From contig CM119267.1 in the NCBI GenBank assembly GCA_051294375.1, positions 2,036,793 through 2,100,792 of the forward strand: 64,000 nucleotides of DNA. The letters run 5' to 3'. This stretch comes from Paraspadella gotoi (taxonomy: Eukaryota; Chaetognatha). The notes beneath the pieces are model-generated. The model searched no databases and had not been told where the DNA came from. It saw only the letters and a list, made by a program, of their open reading frames with translations. A program made the position numbers and the translations under genes. Below are positions 51,801-62,768 of this stretch, piece by piece; the first letter of the stretch is position 1, and every line of letters starts with the position of its first letter.

Positions 51801-51892
51801 TGAAATGGAAAACTTCGAACGAGGAAATTCGAAGCCGAGAAATGATCGACGCTTTGGCCGAAACTCGATCGGACAATCGGTCCGATAATTGA
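48846..51892 (+). CDS. RUN domain plus Rubicon-homology zinc protein (PLEKHM/Rubicon type)
   Basis: Two coding exons, 48846-51644 and 51743-51892, phase 0, 982 aa. The start chosen is MSFWKGRESE; the frame is open upstream to 48579 with other ATGs, but that part is low-complexity. An N-terminal RUN domain spans about residues 30-185 (KGDLYHKAFWPFLSKF, CRSWIRVAINDGL, LLNDWAQ). Residues about 190-650 are disordered Ser/Pro/Arg-rich sequence. A C-terminal Rubicon-homology cysteine domain spans about 660-910: CSGPDCG, YYCHECHEND, NWDFRKHKVSKFGKNFL, CPLCKQKGFICEICNNE, YPFEMTSTWRCEKC, YHRDC, CVKC. In animals such proteins bind Rab7 on late endosomes and regulate autophagosome-lysosome steps. The RH sequence is PLEKHM1-like, yet no PH domain is visible; the RUN-RH order is that of Rubicon. 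The exact orthologue is open. Confidence 0.92.
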
Positions 51893-52411
51893 TCGTACAA
51901 TCGATCGGACAATCGAATCCCTCGAATCCGCGGACAACCTCGTCCCCCTGATTCCTCCGAATTTTTTATTTCCCTAAACGAGTTTAACCCGTTTTCATTT
52001 CTACCTCTTGGATTGAAAATTTTGTAGTTTCTCTAACGAACCAATAGTGTATTTTGACTATTTCAGTTGTTTTTGGAATTTTATTATATTTTAGATTAAT
52101 AAAAGAAATCCCGGGATCGCGGGACGCGACTTGGCAGTAAATACTAATGTAAATACTGCAAAATACTAGAAGAGTCGGAGTTGCGCCTCAACCTGCAATT
52201 TTTGGTATTTTGACATCCTATTAATCCTTCTATTCTTTTATCGAAACTTCAAGATTAAATTTGACTCGCTATATTTTTTTCATTCAGAAGTTCCGGCGAT
52301 GACGAGTGATTAACTCGCGTCTTTAAACAGTACCTCTCGGTACTCTCGCCTTCGCTCCCTCCCCCCCCCCCCCCCGTTAAAACCACTTCCCCCACCCCAC
52401 CCTCTCTCAAA
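51893..52411. other. Short spacer between the RUN gene and PPM1D
   Basis: About 520 bp. It contains aataaaa near 52099, a plausible polyadenylation signal for the RUN gene, and a C(n) run at 52359-52374 just upstream of the PPM1D start. Nothing else is seen. Confidence 0.5.
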
Positions 52412-55400
52412 ATGCGTCTTCAAACGCATCTTCGCTTCACGGCGAGCAGCAACCAAGGGGATCGTCGCTACATGGAGGACGTGTTCCACTATCACTTCGA
52501 GACGAAGAACTCCGAGAGCACGGAGATCCTCTTCGGCTTCTTCGCAATCTTCGACGGGCACGGCGGATCGGAGGCGGCCAAGTTTGCCAAGGAGAAACTC
52601 TTGAAGGAGATCACGACGAGGGACGGGTTCTGGTCGGACGATGACCAAAAGATCTGCCAGGCCATTCGAGACGGATTCCTCTCCGCCCACGCCGCCATGT
52701 GGGACGAAATTTGTAAGGGCGGGAAAAGGGTCGTTCACTTCAAAGACTAAGGGGTGGCGGGCGTTGTTATTTTGTTTGTTTTTGTGAACTATTACTGTAG
52801 CACTTTATCCGTTTAAATTGTGAAATTGTAAATGTGAAGAGGCTGGTTTTACAGGGTGCCACACCCGCAGCGGTGTCACCTCGTGGGGACAGCGAGACAG
52901 CATGTTCATGTAGTCCAGAGCTTTGGATCTGGCAGTAGGCCCATGCCTACAGGCGGGTTACCCGGTCCATCCCACTTTCTACATGACAACCTCAGGGCTC
53001 GAACCAGGGACGCACATTGGGATGGTGCATTAGTCCACTGAGCCACTGAGGCGCTGCGAAAGAAACAGCTTTAATCCATCTGTGGTGATAGGGCCACCAG
53101 AAATGAAATGAATTTTAACGAAAAACAGTCTGATATCTCAAGTAGTATTAGATTTATTAGTCCTGAACAAAGCTAATTCATAATGAGGTAGAGCGATGAC
53201 CCCTCTTTTTTCCTTTCTCACCCCAGCCTCTTGGCCGAAGACTGCATCGGGCCTACCCTCGACGGCAGGCACGACGGCGACCGTCTGCTTCCTTCGAGAC
53301 AGCAAACTCTACATCGGTCACGTGGGAGACTCTGGGGTCGTACTGGGCAAGAAAGACCCCGAGCGGGAAGACTGGATCACCCAGCGGCTCACCAGGGTGA
53401 GGTGGTTGGATGGTGTGAGTTTCCCAGAGGGTTCCTCGCCGACTTTAATAATCTTTAAACAAATAATAATTTAAACAAAAAATTTAAAAAAAAAAACCCT
53501 AATTTTTCGCGGCCTTTTCTCTTCACCCTCTGTCTTCTTAGGAACACAAACCGGAGAGCCCCTGCGAGAAGGCCCGGATCGAGGCGTTGGGCGGCGCCGT
53601 GGTGTCGAAGGCCGGCGTCCAGCGCGTCGTCTGGAAGAGACCCAAGGTCACGAACTCTGGCCAACCCGGCGGCGCGATAAGAAAGTCCACCACGATCGAG
53701 CACATCCCTTTCCTCTCAGTCTCGCGATCTTTGGGTAAGTCGTTTTGGGTCCAGGTGTAAATTAATGAAAATTTTTAGTTTTTGTCATTTTTAGCCGTTA
53801 AGTATTGGTATTATCTTTTTCTCTTTTATTCCCCAGGCGATCTCTGGAGTTACGACTACGCCAAGGATGACTACTACGTCTCCCCAGAGCCTGACGTCCA
53901 CGTCCTTCAAATCAACCCTCACGTGCACAAGGTGCTCATCCTCGCCAGCGACGGACTCTGGAACATGTTGCGCCCTCAGGACGCCATCGGCTGCGTTCAG
54001 GACGTCGAGCGGGAGATGGAGAAGCGATGGTTTAAAACCAAGGTGGGCGAGGAAGTGGTGGGTGAGGGATGTTGAAGGGTTGCGTCCGCACTTCCGCCAC
54101 GTCGACTCGGATCTTGGATCAATGACCGATTTCTCGACGCGCGGTTCAATTTTTAAAGTAAAATCTCGATTACAAATTCCGAAATTTGTCTTCGTTTCAT
54201 CTCTAATTTCGACACTCGATATTTTACTCGATTTAAAATTCATAAAGTGCGAAAATTAAACTAACTAACGAAGCACCAGGGCCCTCTAAATCAAAGCGCT
54301 CGATTGATTGGGTAGTTTATGCTTCAAACATCTTATTTTTTATTATTATTATTATTATCATTATAATTATTATATTTTTTTTGGCGAATTCAATTTCTCT
54401 TCCCTTCTCCTTTTCTTCTCTTCGAAAACTCCTTAGACCCACAACGAGCCGGTGTCGCTGATCAACCCTTCGCAGCGCCTCGTCCGCCGAGCGGTGGCTC
54501 GGTGGCGCGACCTCAAGATGCGGGCGGACAACACGACGGCGCTCACGATTCTCATCGATCCTCCGGGACCGCGGAAGGAGGAAGTGGTGCGGCGCGAACG
54601 GCACGGGCGACACCTCGAGCTCGTCGACGGATATTCTAGGTTTTTGTTGTTTTGTTTTTTTTTTTTGGATGATCATGATGATGATGACGTTGACGTTTAG
54701 TCACTAACGGGAGTAATTAATAAGTGAAGGCAAGTATTTGGTAACGACGGACAATGATTAAGGTGATGACAAATGTAATAACGACACAATGACAAAGGTT
54801 ACGACAAAGGTGATAACAAATAATTATTAATTCAAATATGATTTGAAGAAAGATTGTTTGAGGTTGGATGTTGAGGAGAATCCTAGAGTTCCATTAGCTA
54901 TTCCTACCCTCGGTTCCTCCGTCGTTCATTGGTCAGTTTAAGGTCGACGTCGGGTCTGTGATTCGTCGGTTTTCTGATGATTTATGAAGGAGACTTTTAT
55001 CAAATATCGCTCGTGACTCTTGAGTTGAGCTTTTTTGCTCGAAATGGAAGTTTTGACCAAGTTTTCTTTCTTTCCCTCAGAACGGATTACATCATTCAAA
55101 ACATCAACATGTTGAGAGAGTTGATCAACGCCGACGACTCTGATGCATCATCTACGGTGAGAACGAATCATTCTATCACTTTTCTTTTTTTCTCTTTTCC
55201 TCTAGCCACCTTCTCCCTTTCTCTTCAGGATCCGGCTTCCCCCAAGAAGTTGGTCAACGTCACGAACACCCCCTCCGTCGTCGGCGGCCGCAAGATGCCC
55301 CTCGACTCGGGAAGCGAACCTTCGTCCAACGGCGTCGCTTCTGGCGGCGTCGTCCACAACGCCGGCGCCTCTGCCGCCTCTAACGGAGCCCCTTCAGGCG

Positions 55401-58400
55401 ATGCGTCGTCGTCCCGCGTCGACGGTTCCGATTCTCCACGGGAAAATCGGGAGCCGGCGTCGCCGATGGAGTCGGAGGCGGGGGACGGAGAAGCGGAGGA
55501 GCCGCCTGGGATTAAGGTTGTCGGGGCATTGGGGTTGGGATGGTGTCGGAGATTGTGTAGATCGATTCGACGAACTGTTTTGATTTGTAAACTATTTAGA
55601 GAGATGGATTTAGTACGTAGATGCCAATTCGGTCACCATTTCTCTTCCCCCATTCTCTTTTCTTTTTCCTCCCTTTCCCATCCTCTTCTTTGCCTCATTT
55701 ACAGAGATACCAAACTTACCCAGAACATGGCTAATTGATTTACCTTTTTTCAAATTATCTCTATTCTCTTCTTTTCCCGATCGATCAGTCCGGAGCGAAG
55801 AAGAAATCCTCGCAGGCTCCAGCCGCGGCACATCCTTTAAACGGATCGGCGACTGCGGCGGCGACGGCTCCTGCAGCGGCGTCCTCCTCGTCCCAACCCG
55901 CGAGAAACATCAAGTTATTGATTCCTAACAAACTCGATAACGGAGCGAGTAAGTTTATTTTTATTTTCAAAAGGGTCTTAGACTTTACTATATTAGATCT
56001 TGGTTGAAATTTGGATACACCTTCAGCACAAAGGATTATTGAAATTTAAATAACTTCTTTCATTTTTTTTTTCTTTCCTTTCCTCCAGTTGGCGCCCATC
56101 CTCGTCTAAGACGATCGGACAACGTCGCCGAACCCCCGCAACGTCGAGTCGCGGAGACGAAGACCAACGTTAGTGTTCTTTGTTCTGACCCAAAGATTTG
56201 AATTTTTCTTTTCTCACATCTCCTCTCTTCTCTTCTCTTCTCTTCTCATCTCTTCTCTTCTCCTCAGGACGCCCCTTCGGCTTCCCCTTTGGGGTTTAGC
56301 ACGCCTCCCGCGGCCTCCCGACTGCGGGGGCGTGCTATCCTGAGATCCCGTCCGTCTCTCCCCGCTTCTCTGGCTCCCTCGACGTCGTCGTCGTCGACGT
56401 CTCGGTCCTCTAGATCCCCGTCCCCCAGAGCCACTCGGCTTTCGGCGTCACCCGCCACGACCTCCCGAGCTTCGAGGAGCTCGTCGCGAACGCCCGGGTC
56501 CAACGGGGCCGCCAAGACTGCGACTCAAAACGAGGCCAAGTCTAGACAGAAAGAAAAAGGTCAGTTTGAAGGTGAGAAATATAAACGGCCGAAACTTTGT
56601 CCAATGTCCATTGTCCGTTGTTTTATTTGTAATACGTGATAAATACTTTTCAATTCAGAATCGGGGAAACCCGCGACTTCTGCTAAAGATTCCCATGGGG
56701 ACTTATCGTCTCCTTCGTCGTCACCATCGTCGTCACCGACCGCGAGTCCCGAGAAACGAATCAACACTCGATCTGTCACAAAGAACAACTTACCAATAGG
56801 TAAGTCAGTCCTCGATAATTACAGAGAGATCACATTGTAGAGATCAAGTGGTTTTTTTTTGGGGGGGGGGTTTGGAAAAAATATTCATATCAATGTTAAA
56901 TTAAAACGTAGGCGAACGAATGCGCAGCCGTAAAGTTCTGAAGCGGAAGATGGATATCGAAGGTGGCGGCGGCGGCGGCGGCCACGAAGCTGCTGAAGCG
57001 GAGACGCTGACTTCCCTGTCGCCGATGGATCAGCAGTTCGTCTGGTGAGACGATATAATTATTAACATAATAATAGAGCCAGTTTGAATTAGTTTCAACG
57101 ATTTTTATTATTATTAACGGGACATGTTTCAACTTTATTGCAAGCTGACGAAGACTTGCAATAAAGTCGAAACATGTCCCGTTAATAATAATAAAAATCG
57201 TTGTTGAAACTAATTCAAACTGGCTCTATTTCACCAACAAAACGAAAAGAAAGGATTTCACATAAAATAATACTATAGAAATATCAATTTATTCAATTCA
57301 TATGTAATTATGTATTATGTAATCAAGGGACGTCCCGAAGAAAAAGGCTCGAGTTTCCTCCGGCGTTCCCGATCATTCTTCGACATCGAGGTCGACGCGA
57401 GGCAAACCTGGCTCCTCGGAGGTAAGACGCCGACGCTGCCTCCTTCGCCGATGGCCACAGGTTTTGTTTTTAATTGTCTTATTCGCATTTTCTCACAGAC
57501 TCCCTCCTCGCCGAGGCGACCACTCAACACCAAGAACGGCGGACTTTCGACCAATCAGACGCGAGCAACGACCAACGCTTCTTCAGCGGCGCTAAAAGGT
57601 GAGTAAACTCACCTTCGTTATAAAACTATAATAAACAACTATTGAGATCACCTCTTCTTATTAAACATCTATTGAGATCATCTCTTCTTAATAAACAACT
57701 ATTGAGATCATCTCTTCTTAATAAACAACTATTGAGATCATCTCTTCTTAATAAACATCTATTGAGGTCATCTCTTCTTAATAAACATCTATTGAGGTCA
57801 TCTCTTCTTAATAAACATCTATTGAGGTCATCTCTTCTTAATAAACATCTATTGAGATCATCTCTTCTTAATAAACAACTATTGAGATCATCTCTTCTTA
57901 ATAAACAACTATTGAGATCATCTCTTCTTAATAAACATCTATTGAGATCATCTCTTCTTAATAAACATCTATTGAGATCATCTCTTCTAATAACAACTAT
58001 TGAGATCATCTCTTCTTAATAAACATCTATTGAGATCATCTCTTCTTAATAAACAACTATTGAGATCATCTCTTCTTAATAAACAACTATTGAGATCATC
58101 TCTTCTTAATAAACATCTATTGAGACCATCTCTTCTTAATAAACAACTATTGAGATCATCTCTTCTTAATAAACAACTATTGAGATCATCTCTTCTTAAT
58201 AAACAACTATTGAGATCATCTCTTCTTAATAAACATCTTTGAGGTCATCTCTTCTTAATAAACATCTATTGAGATCATCTCTTCTTAATAAACATCTATT
58301 GAGTCATCTCTTCTTAATAAACATCTATTGATCATCTTCTATAAACAATCTATTGAGTCATCTCTTCTTAATAAACATCTATTGAGGTCATCTCTTCTTA

Positions 58401-58990
58401 ATAAACATCTATTGAGATCATCTCTTCTTAATAAACATCTATTGAGATCATCTCTTCTTAATAAACAACTATTGGAGATCATCTCTTCTTAATAAACATC
58501 TATTGAGATCATCTCTTCTTAATAAACAACTATTGAGATCATCTCTTCTTAATAAACATCTATTGAGATCATCTCTTCTTAATAAACAACTATTGAGATC
58601 ATCTCTTCTTAAGGTTCAAAATCTTTGACTTCGGAACCCAAAACGATTTTGGCGAAAACCGCATCGACGAAGAGGAAAGTGGCGGCGACGAATATTGCCA
58701 CGGCGAAATCTACCACGGCGAAATCTGCCACGGCGAAATCTGCCACGGCGAAATCCGCGCCAGCGAAGTCGGCCTCGAAAAACGGGCGCAAATCTTCTGC
58801 CGCTAACACACAGCCGACGGCGGCGCGACGATCGCTGACGGTAGAGGCGCTGAAGGCGATCAAGCCGCGAGTCAGCAAACAAAAGGCACCTCGATCGCCG
58901 ACGACGACGAAAACGAAGACTAAACCGAAGACGACGACGACGACAACGACGACGGCGGCGAAAGGACGAAGGAAGACTATGCATTTGTAG
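52412..58990 (+). CDS. PPM1D: PP2C-family Ser/Thr phosphatase, PPM1D (Wip1) orthologue
   Basis: Fifteen exons: 52412-52712, 53227-53396, 53542-53734, 53837-54042, 54437-54639, 55081-55156, 55229-55516, 55789-55948, 56089-56168, 56268-56559, 56659-56799, 56912-57044, 57328-57421, 57499-57598, 58614-58990. All phases agree and the total is an exact multiple of three: 937 aa. The Mn/Mg-dependent catalytic core is residues 1-357: [17 protein letters not shown] (D48), [78 protein letters not shown]. The [11 protein letters not shown] and [10 protein letters not shown] stretches are PPM1D-specific. Wip1 dephosphorylates p53, ATM and p38 pathway targets in the nucleus. The tail of about 580 residues (human about 230) is Ser/Pro/Arg-rich with basic clusters and [10 protein letters not shown] repeats. 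One intron is entirely minisatellite. Exon 1 starts just after a poly-C run. Confidence 0.95.
52858..53112 (-). mobile_element. tRNA-derived SINE, family D, in PPM1D intron 1
   Basis: On the minus strand: agcgcctcagtggctcagtgg (A-box-like) and, about 40 nt on, ctggttcgagccct (perfect B-box). The element then continues with cctgtaggcatgggcctact and gctgtctcgctgtcccca. Single copy in this window. The tRNA head is better preserved than in family A. Confidence 0.7.
57073..57229. repeat. Hairpin repeat family E, full copy in a PPM1D intron
   Basis: A 157-nt almost perfect palindrome: atagagccagtttgaatt and following bases are mirrored by the last 70 nt, with a short loop near agctgacgaagac. Inner arm words gacatgtttcaactttattg also occur at 22.8 and 62.05 kb. 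It resembles a MITE-sized fold-back element and lies in intron 12. Confidence 0.9.
57630..58613. repeat. 30-bp minisatellite filling PPM1D intron 14, about 33 copies
   Basis: Unit attgagatcatctcttcttaataaacaact, with aac/atct variants in the last six bases. It starts within about 30 bp of the donor (aaaag|gtgagt) and runs to the acceptor (tctcttcttaag|gttcaaaatc). Both strands are open over much of it, but it is intron. Copies are very similar, with single-base indels near 57990, 58240 and 58320. Confidence 0.93.
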
Positions 58991-60418
58991 AAGAAAAGCG
59001 TGGAGTTGTCTCAGGGGCGGGAATTAATTTCAGCCAATCGGGGGCGATTCATCTCAGCCCCCCACCCCCCCCCCCATTTTAAAGCAAGTTGCTTTGGGTT
59101 AAATCGATACGAGGCGACCCGAACTGATGTTGTTCCTTCTTCCCCTATTGGGAATCGGCAAACGGCATGACCTCCCTCTCCCCTTCATAATTTCACATTT
59201 AATGAATTCGTAATCGGCGCATGAAAAAAAAAAAAGATAAAAATTCTTCTTCTCTCAATCACGACGCAGCACCTTCGACCTTTTAGGTTTAATCATTATA
59301 TTTTTAACCTTTTTTATTTTCTCGGCTTCTTTTATATTTTTTAACCATTAAATAATCTCTTTGGAGCCAAGAAAGGGAAAAAAAAAAACTGCTCGGGATT
59401 TTTTGTCAAACCGAGTGACAAAAAAAAAGGAATTTTTTTCCTTTTGTTTTATATATTTGTATCACAATTGTTACTTTCTCATGACGAAAAAATGTATGTA
59501 CATTACTACATTTGGTACATTTTTTTTAAAAATTCTTTTCGTTTGCTCATGTATGGGTGGAATATTTTTAGCAAATGCGATTGTTATTGTATTTTATTCG
59601 CTTGTCGAAGAAAAAACCCCGTGAAGGGTTGAAGGGATTTTTGACGAGCACTTTGTGAGTTGGGGGACTCCTCTCTCTCTCTTATTGTACAGTTTTCCTT
59701 TCTTTAATGGAGTCCTCTTCCTTTTTTGGAGAATGTCCACTTTGATAAAAGTCAATCATAGGAAACAAGTCCTCTAGGTAATAAAAAAAAATGTTTGGGT
59801 CATATATATTTCGCCGATTTTTATCTTTTTTTTAAACTTTTATTAGCGTAATTAATCATGAATAAATTAATTTTCCAGCCTTAATATAATTTTTTTTTTT
59901 CCGGAGGCGTTTTTTTTTAAACAGCCTCTCGTTCTGGTTATTAGACTTGAAATCTTCCTGTGATGATGTTGAATTAATAATTATTAACACACACTTAGAC
60001 AAAAAAAAGCATATGATAATTGTTTCGTTGCCCGAAACGAAAATGGAAGGAACTTGCAAAACATTCCACCGAGTTGTAGAATGTGTGATTCATTACTTGA
60101 ACAACAACCCCTCTCTTTCCCTCTTTTATCCCTTGTAACACCAATAAAGCGAAATTCGTCAAACTATTGTTTTGTTTTTCACAAATCCCGATTAGCATTA
60201 GTCATCTTCCGAAAATAGCTACTTAGCCATTCTTCCTTCCCAAAATCATTTTGAAGAGCAAAGTTCGAGTCAGCTTGGCTTGGTGCGCTCTGCATTATCA
60301 GCCGCTGATAAGTCATAATCGCTTATGATAGTCAAACAGTTTTGTTTCAAACTATAAACAAACTTGGAAGAAAAAAAAAATGCGTTAGAGAGAGACGGCA
60401 AAATAACTCCGCCACAAA
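58991..60418. other. Intergenic region between PPM1D and TMEM106
   Basis: Presumptive PPM1D 3' UTR followed by AT-rich sequence. An aataaa occurs at about 60142 (accaataaagcg), rather far downstream to be certain. A short (CT)n run lies near 59672. No gene is supported. Confidence 0.45.
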
Positions 60419-61374
60419 ATGAGTCTCTACGAACATTTTCCCGCCTACGATGAGTCGCCCGAGGACGCGCCCAGCAGCCGGTGCCCTACCTGTCGCGGCA
60501 CGGGGCTCCTCGCCGACGAATCACAGGGCAGCACGATGGTCACTTTCACTCGACTCGATGATCAGAGATTGCAACCGCGTCACACGCTACGCTATGCAGT
60601 GCTGGGCGTGACGCTCGTCACGGCCGCTTCGCTTTTAATCGCCTTCTTTATTTATCCTCGGTGCATCTTGATTATTAAGTGTTGTTTGAGATAATGGCAA
60701 TTGGTCAATGGTCATGTTTATTGGCGAGATAAACTTGGCGCAATGCCTGATTGCAATTATATAAATTGCAATATAATAAGTGTCGTGGCGGTATATTCAA
60801 ACCGTCTCACATCCAGCTTCATTCAACCAATCCCAGTGGCTCAGAGGGGGAACGCACCATCCAAACCGTGCGTTCTAACAAGTCCTAACGACTTCCCTCT
60901 GCGTGCCAGTGGCAGGCTGCGCCACTGAGGGTCCGTAAAGCCAACAGTGAGATACCCCATCCCTAAAGGCATCACAGTCAACCCGGCTGTTGTTATAATT
61001 ATACATATACTTTATACACCCGTACATTATACGCTCGTCGCACGTCCTTGCTGTTTAGCCAGTCGCATTTCTGTCCGTCCTTTATTGGTTATTATAACAA
61101 AGTTTTATTAATAAAAAGTACGAATGATCCCTTTCCTTAGCCCCGTGGTCCTCAGTCGAGATTCTTCCCTGCCCTTTGTACTCCCGCCACTCTGGACCCA
61201 AGCCAGACCGAAAAACGCAACATTTGAGTTCGAAAACGCCTGGTCCGCCTACAACCCCAGTTTTTTCGGTGTGGAAGTCGTTGGCTTCGAAGTTCAAATG
61301 TCCTGGTCTTTCCAGCTTCCGGCCGACGACCCTGTCTGCGTCGTTAATAATAGCGTCGTCGTCATCCCCGCGAG
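60419..61374 (+). CDS. TMEM106-family lysosomal membrane protein, first two coding exons only
   Basis: Exon 1, 60419-60660, and exon 2, 61141-61374, join in phase (cg|c). The start context aaaATGA is good. The short N-terminal cytosolic part holds the family CxxC motif (RCPTCRGTG) and the run DQRLQPRHTLRYAVLG before a single transmembrane helix (VTLVTAASLLIAFFIYP). Exon 2 gives the start of the lumenal domain (ENAWSAYNP-FFGVEVVGFEVQMSW), matching the NxYSVEV region of TMEM106B. TMEM106 proteins are type II membrane proteins of lysosomes. Exon 2 ends at a good donor (cgag|gtaagt), but no further exon is recognisable before the convergent ABCC gene, so about half of the lumenal domain is missing. 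The donor after exon 1 (gtgcat) is weak. Confidence 0.85.
60783..60992 (-). mobile_element. Repeat family C copy in TMEM106 intron 1
   Basis: The words ggcggtatattcaaaccgtc, ccaatcccagtggctcagag, cctaacgacttccctctgcg, ccaacagtgagataccccat and gcatcacagtcaacccggct align with the 29.9 kb copy in the same orientation. Confidence 0.75.
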
Positions 61375-61885
61375 GTAAGTTCGTCTTTTCCCTCACTTTT
61401 TCTTTCCTTATATACTTTTTGGTTTGAACGGTCTGGTTATCATGTCCTATTAATTAAAAATATTAATTGTCTCTCCCTGAAAGTTTCACCATTCGGTAAA
61501 ACCATATTGCAAAATTGGCTTATTTTTACATTCGCCGACCGGGATTTTGCGGTCGGTTTTTTTTCGCTTTTTTTTTTCGTTTGCGACGATATTGTAACGC
61601 TTTTGCGCATAAGTGGCGTCGTCGTCGTTGTCGTCGTCGGCGTTGTCGTCGGCGTTCCAAATTATAGATCGCCTTTTTTATGATTAAATTTGGGTGTATG
61701 AAGCTTCTCTTCATCGATGTGCTTAAAATTGAGTCTGGACAGTTATTAAATATGTTTTGTTTACGTTTTATCAAAACAAACAAATTTTCTCTCTTTTATT
61801 TTTATATTTCTTTCTCTCTCTCCGCCCCTTAACCCTAACCACCCTTAATCCCTAACCTTAACCCAATTGCTAACCGTTTAAAAAA

Positions 61886-62033
61886 TATAACATAAAAATA
61901 TTGTTTTTCGTTTCCTTTCTTTTCATTGTTTGTTTACGTACGAGTTTTATTAANNNNNNNNNNAAATATAACATAAAAAAATTGTTTTTCGTTTCCTTTC
62001 TTTTCATTGTTTGTTTATGTACGAGTTTTATTA
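61886..62033 (+). repeat. Duplicated flanks (about 68 bp) around an N gap
   Basis: The sequence aaatataacataaaaa...gagttttattaa occurs immediately before and immediately after the ten N, differing at two or three bases. Confidence 0.9.
61954..61963. other. Assembly gap (10 N)
   Basis: Ten N between two copies of the same 68-bp sequence. Confidence 0.99.
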
Positions 62034-62174
62034 AGAAACATCAATTTCGGACATGTTTCGGCTTCAATGTAAACCTTCATCAGCTCAAAAACAAATCTGT
62101 ATTTGTGCTGATGAAAGCTTACATTGATGCTGAAACATGTCGGAAATTTATGTTTCTTTATAAAACTCGTATAT
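62016..62174. repeat. Hairpin repeat family E, copy beside the N gap
   Basis: Arms with tacgagttttattaagaaac and gctgatgaaagcttacattg mirror each other imperfectly. The inner words gacatgtttcggctt and gctgaaacatgtc are shared with the other family E members. Confidence 0.8.
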
Positions 62175-62768
62175 AAACAATTCATTTTCTACCTCAAACA
62201 TAAAAATAGCAATTAAAATAAATTTAAAACAATTATTATTTATTATAAAATTCATATTACTGAACAAAAAAAAATGTATATTATTTCGCAAACTGAGACT
62301 CGACGCTAGAGGGAAAACAAAATTAAATGGATTAACAAAGCACCGACCGGTAATAGCTAAAGTTGGTTAGGGACGTCGAATAGTAAAGTTACCCGCAATG
62401 GCTAATCAATAATTAATTACATAGTCATTAAAGCAATCTACATAGCTCCTCCTACTCCCTTCAGCTGTCCCCTTTCTCCTCAAGCTTCGATCGCGCAAGT
62501 TGCGCGTGAGGTTGGATCGTTCTAGACGTTGCTGTCGCCCTCAGCCATGCTTCAATGGCTGAGCGGGCTAAATCTTCTTTAGTATCATTAACTAATTGAT
62601 CTAACGTATACATGACTTGAGTATTACTCACTGAGTAAACAAAATATAAGATTTGCCTCTTATCGCATATCCGAAATTTTATTTTGCTTTGCATTTCATG
62701 ACAAAAATTACCAAATAAAAATTTACTACCCGCCGGTTAAATTAACAAGCAAAATAATTAAACTCAGT

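Larger units (their letters stand above)
61375..62768. other. Region between TMEM106 exon 2 and the ABCC stop codon
   Basis: Contains a GTC-rich stretch (61615-61660), a CCCTAA-type tract (61828-61875), an N gap with duplicated flanks, a hairpin repeat and AT-rich sequence. A minus-strand ORF at 62461-62694 (DLARSAIEAWLRATATSRT) is of ordinary composition but unrecognised. Confidence 0.5.

Noticed and set aside
57626-58613. CRISPR-like array or repeat protein in the 30-bp unit region
   Set aside because: Units are contiguous without spacers, the host is an animal, and the array lies between a matched splice donor and acceptor.
62461-62694. 77-aa minus-strand ORF downstream of the ABCC stop
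   Set aside because: Composition is ordinary, but no family, splice partner or start context supports it; kept only as a remark.
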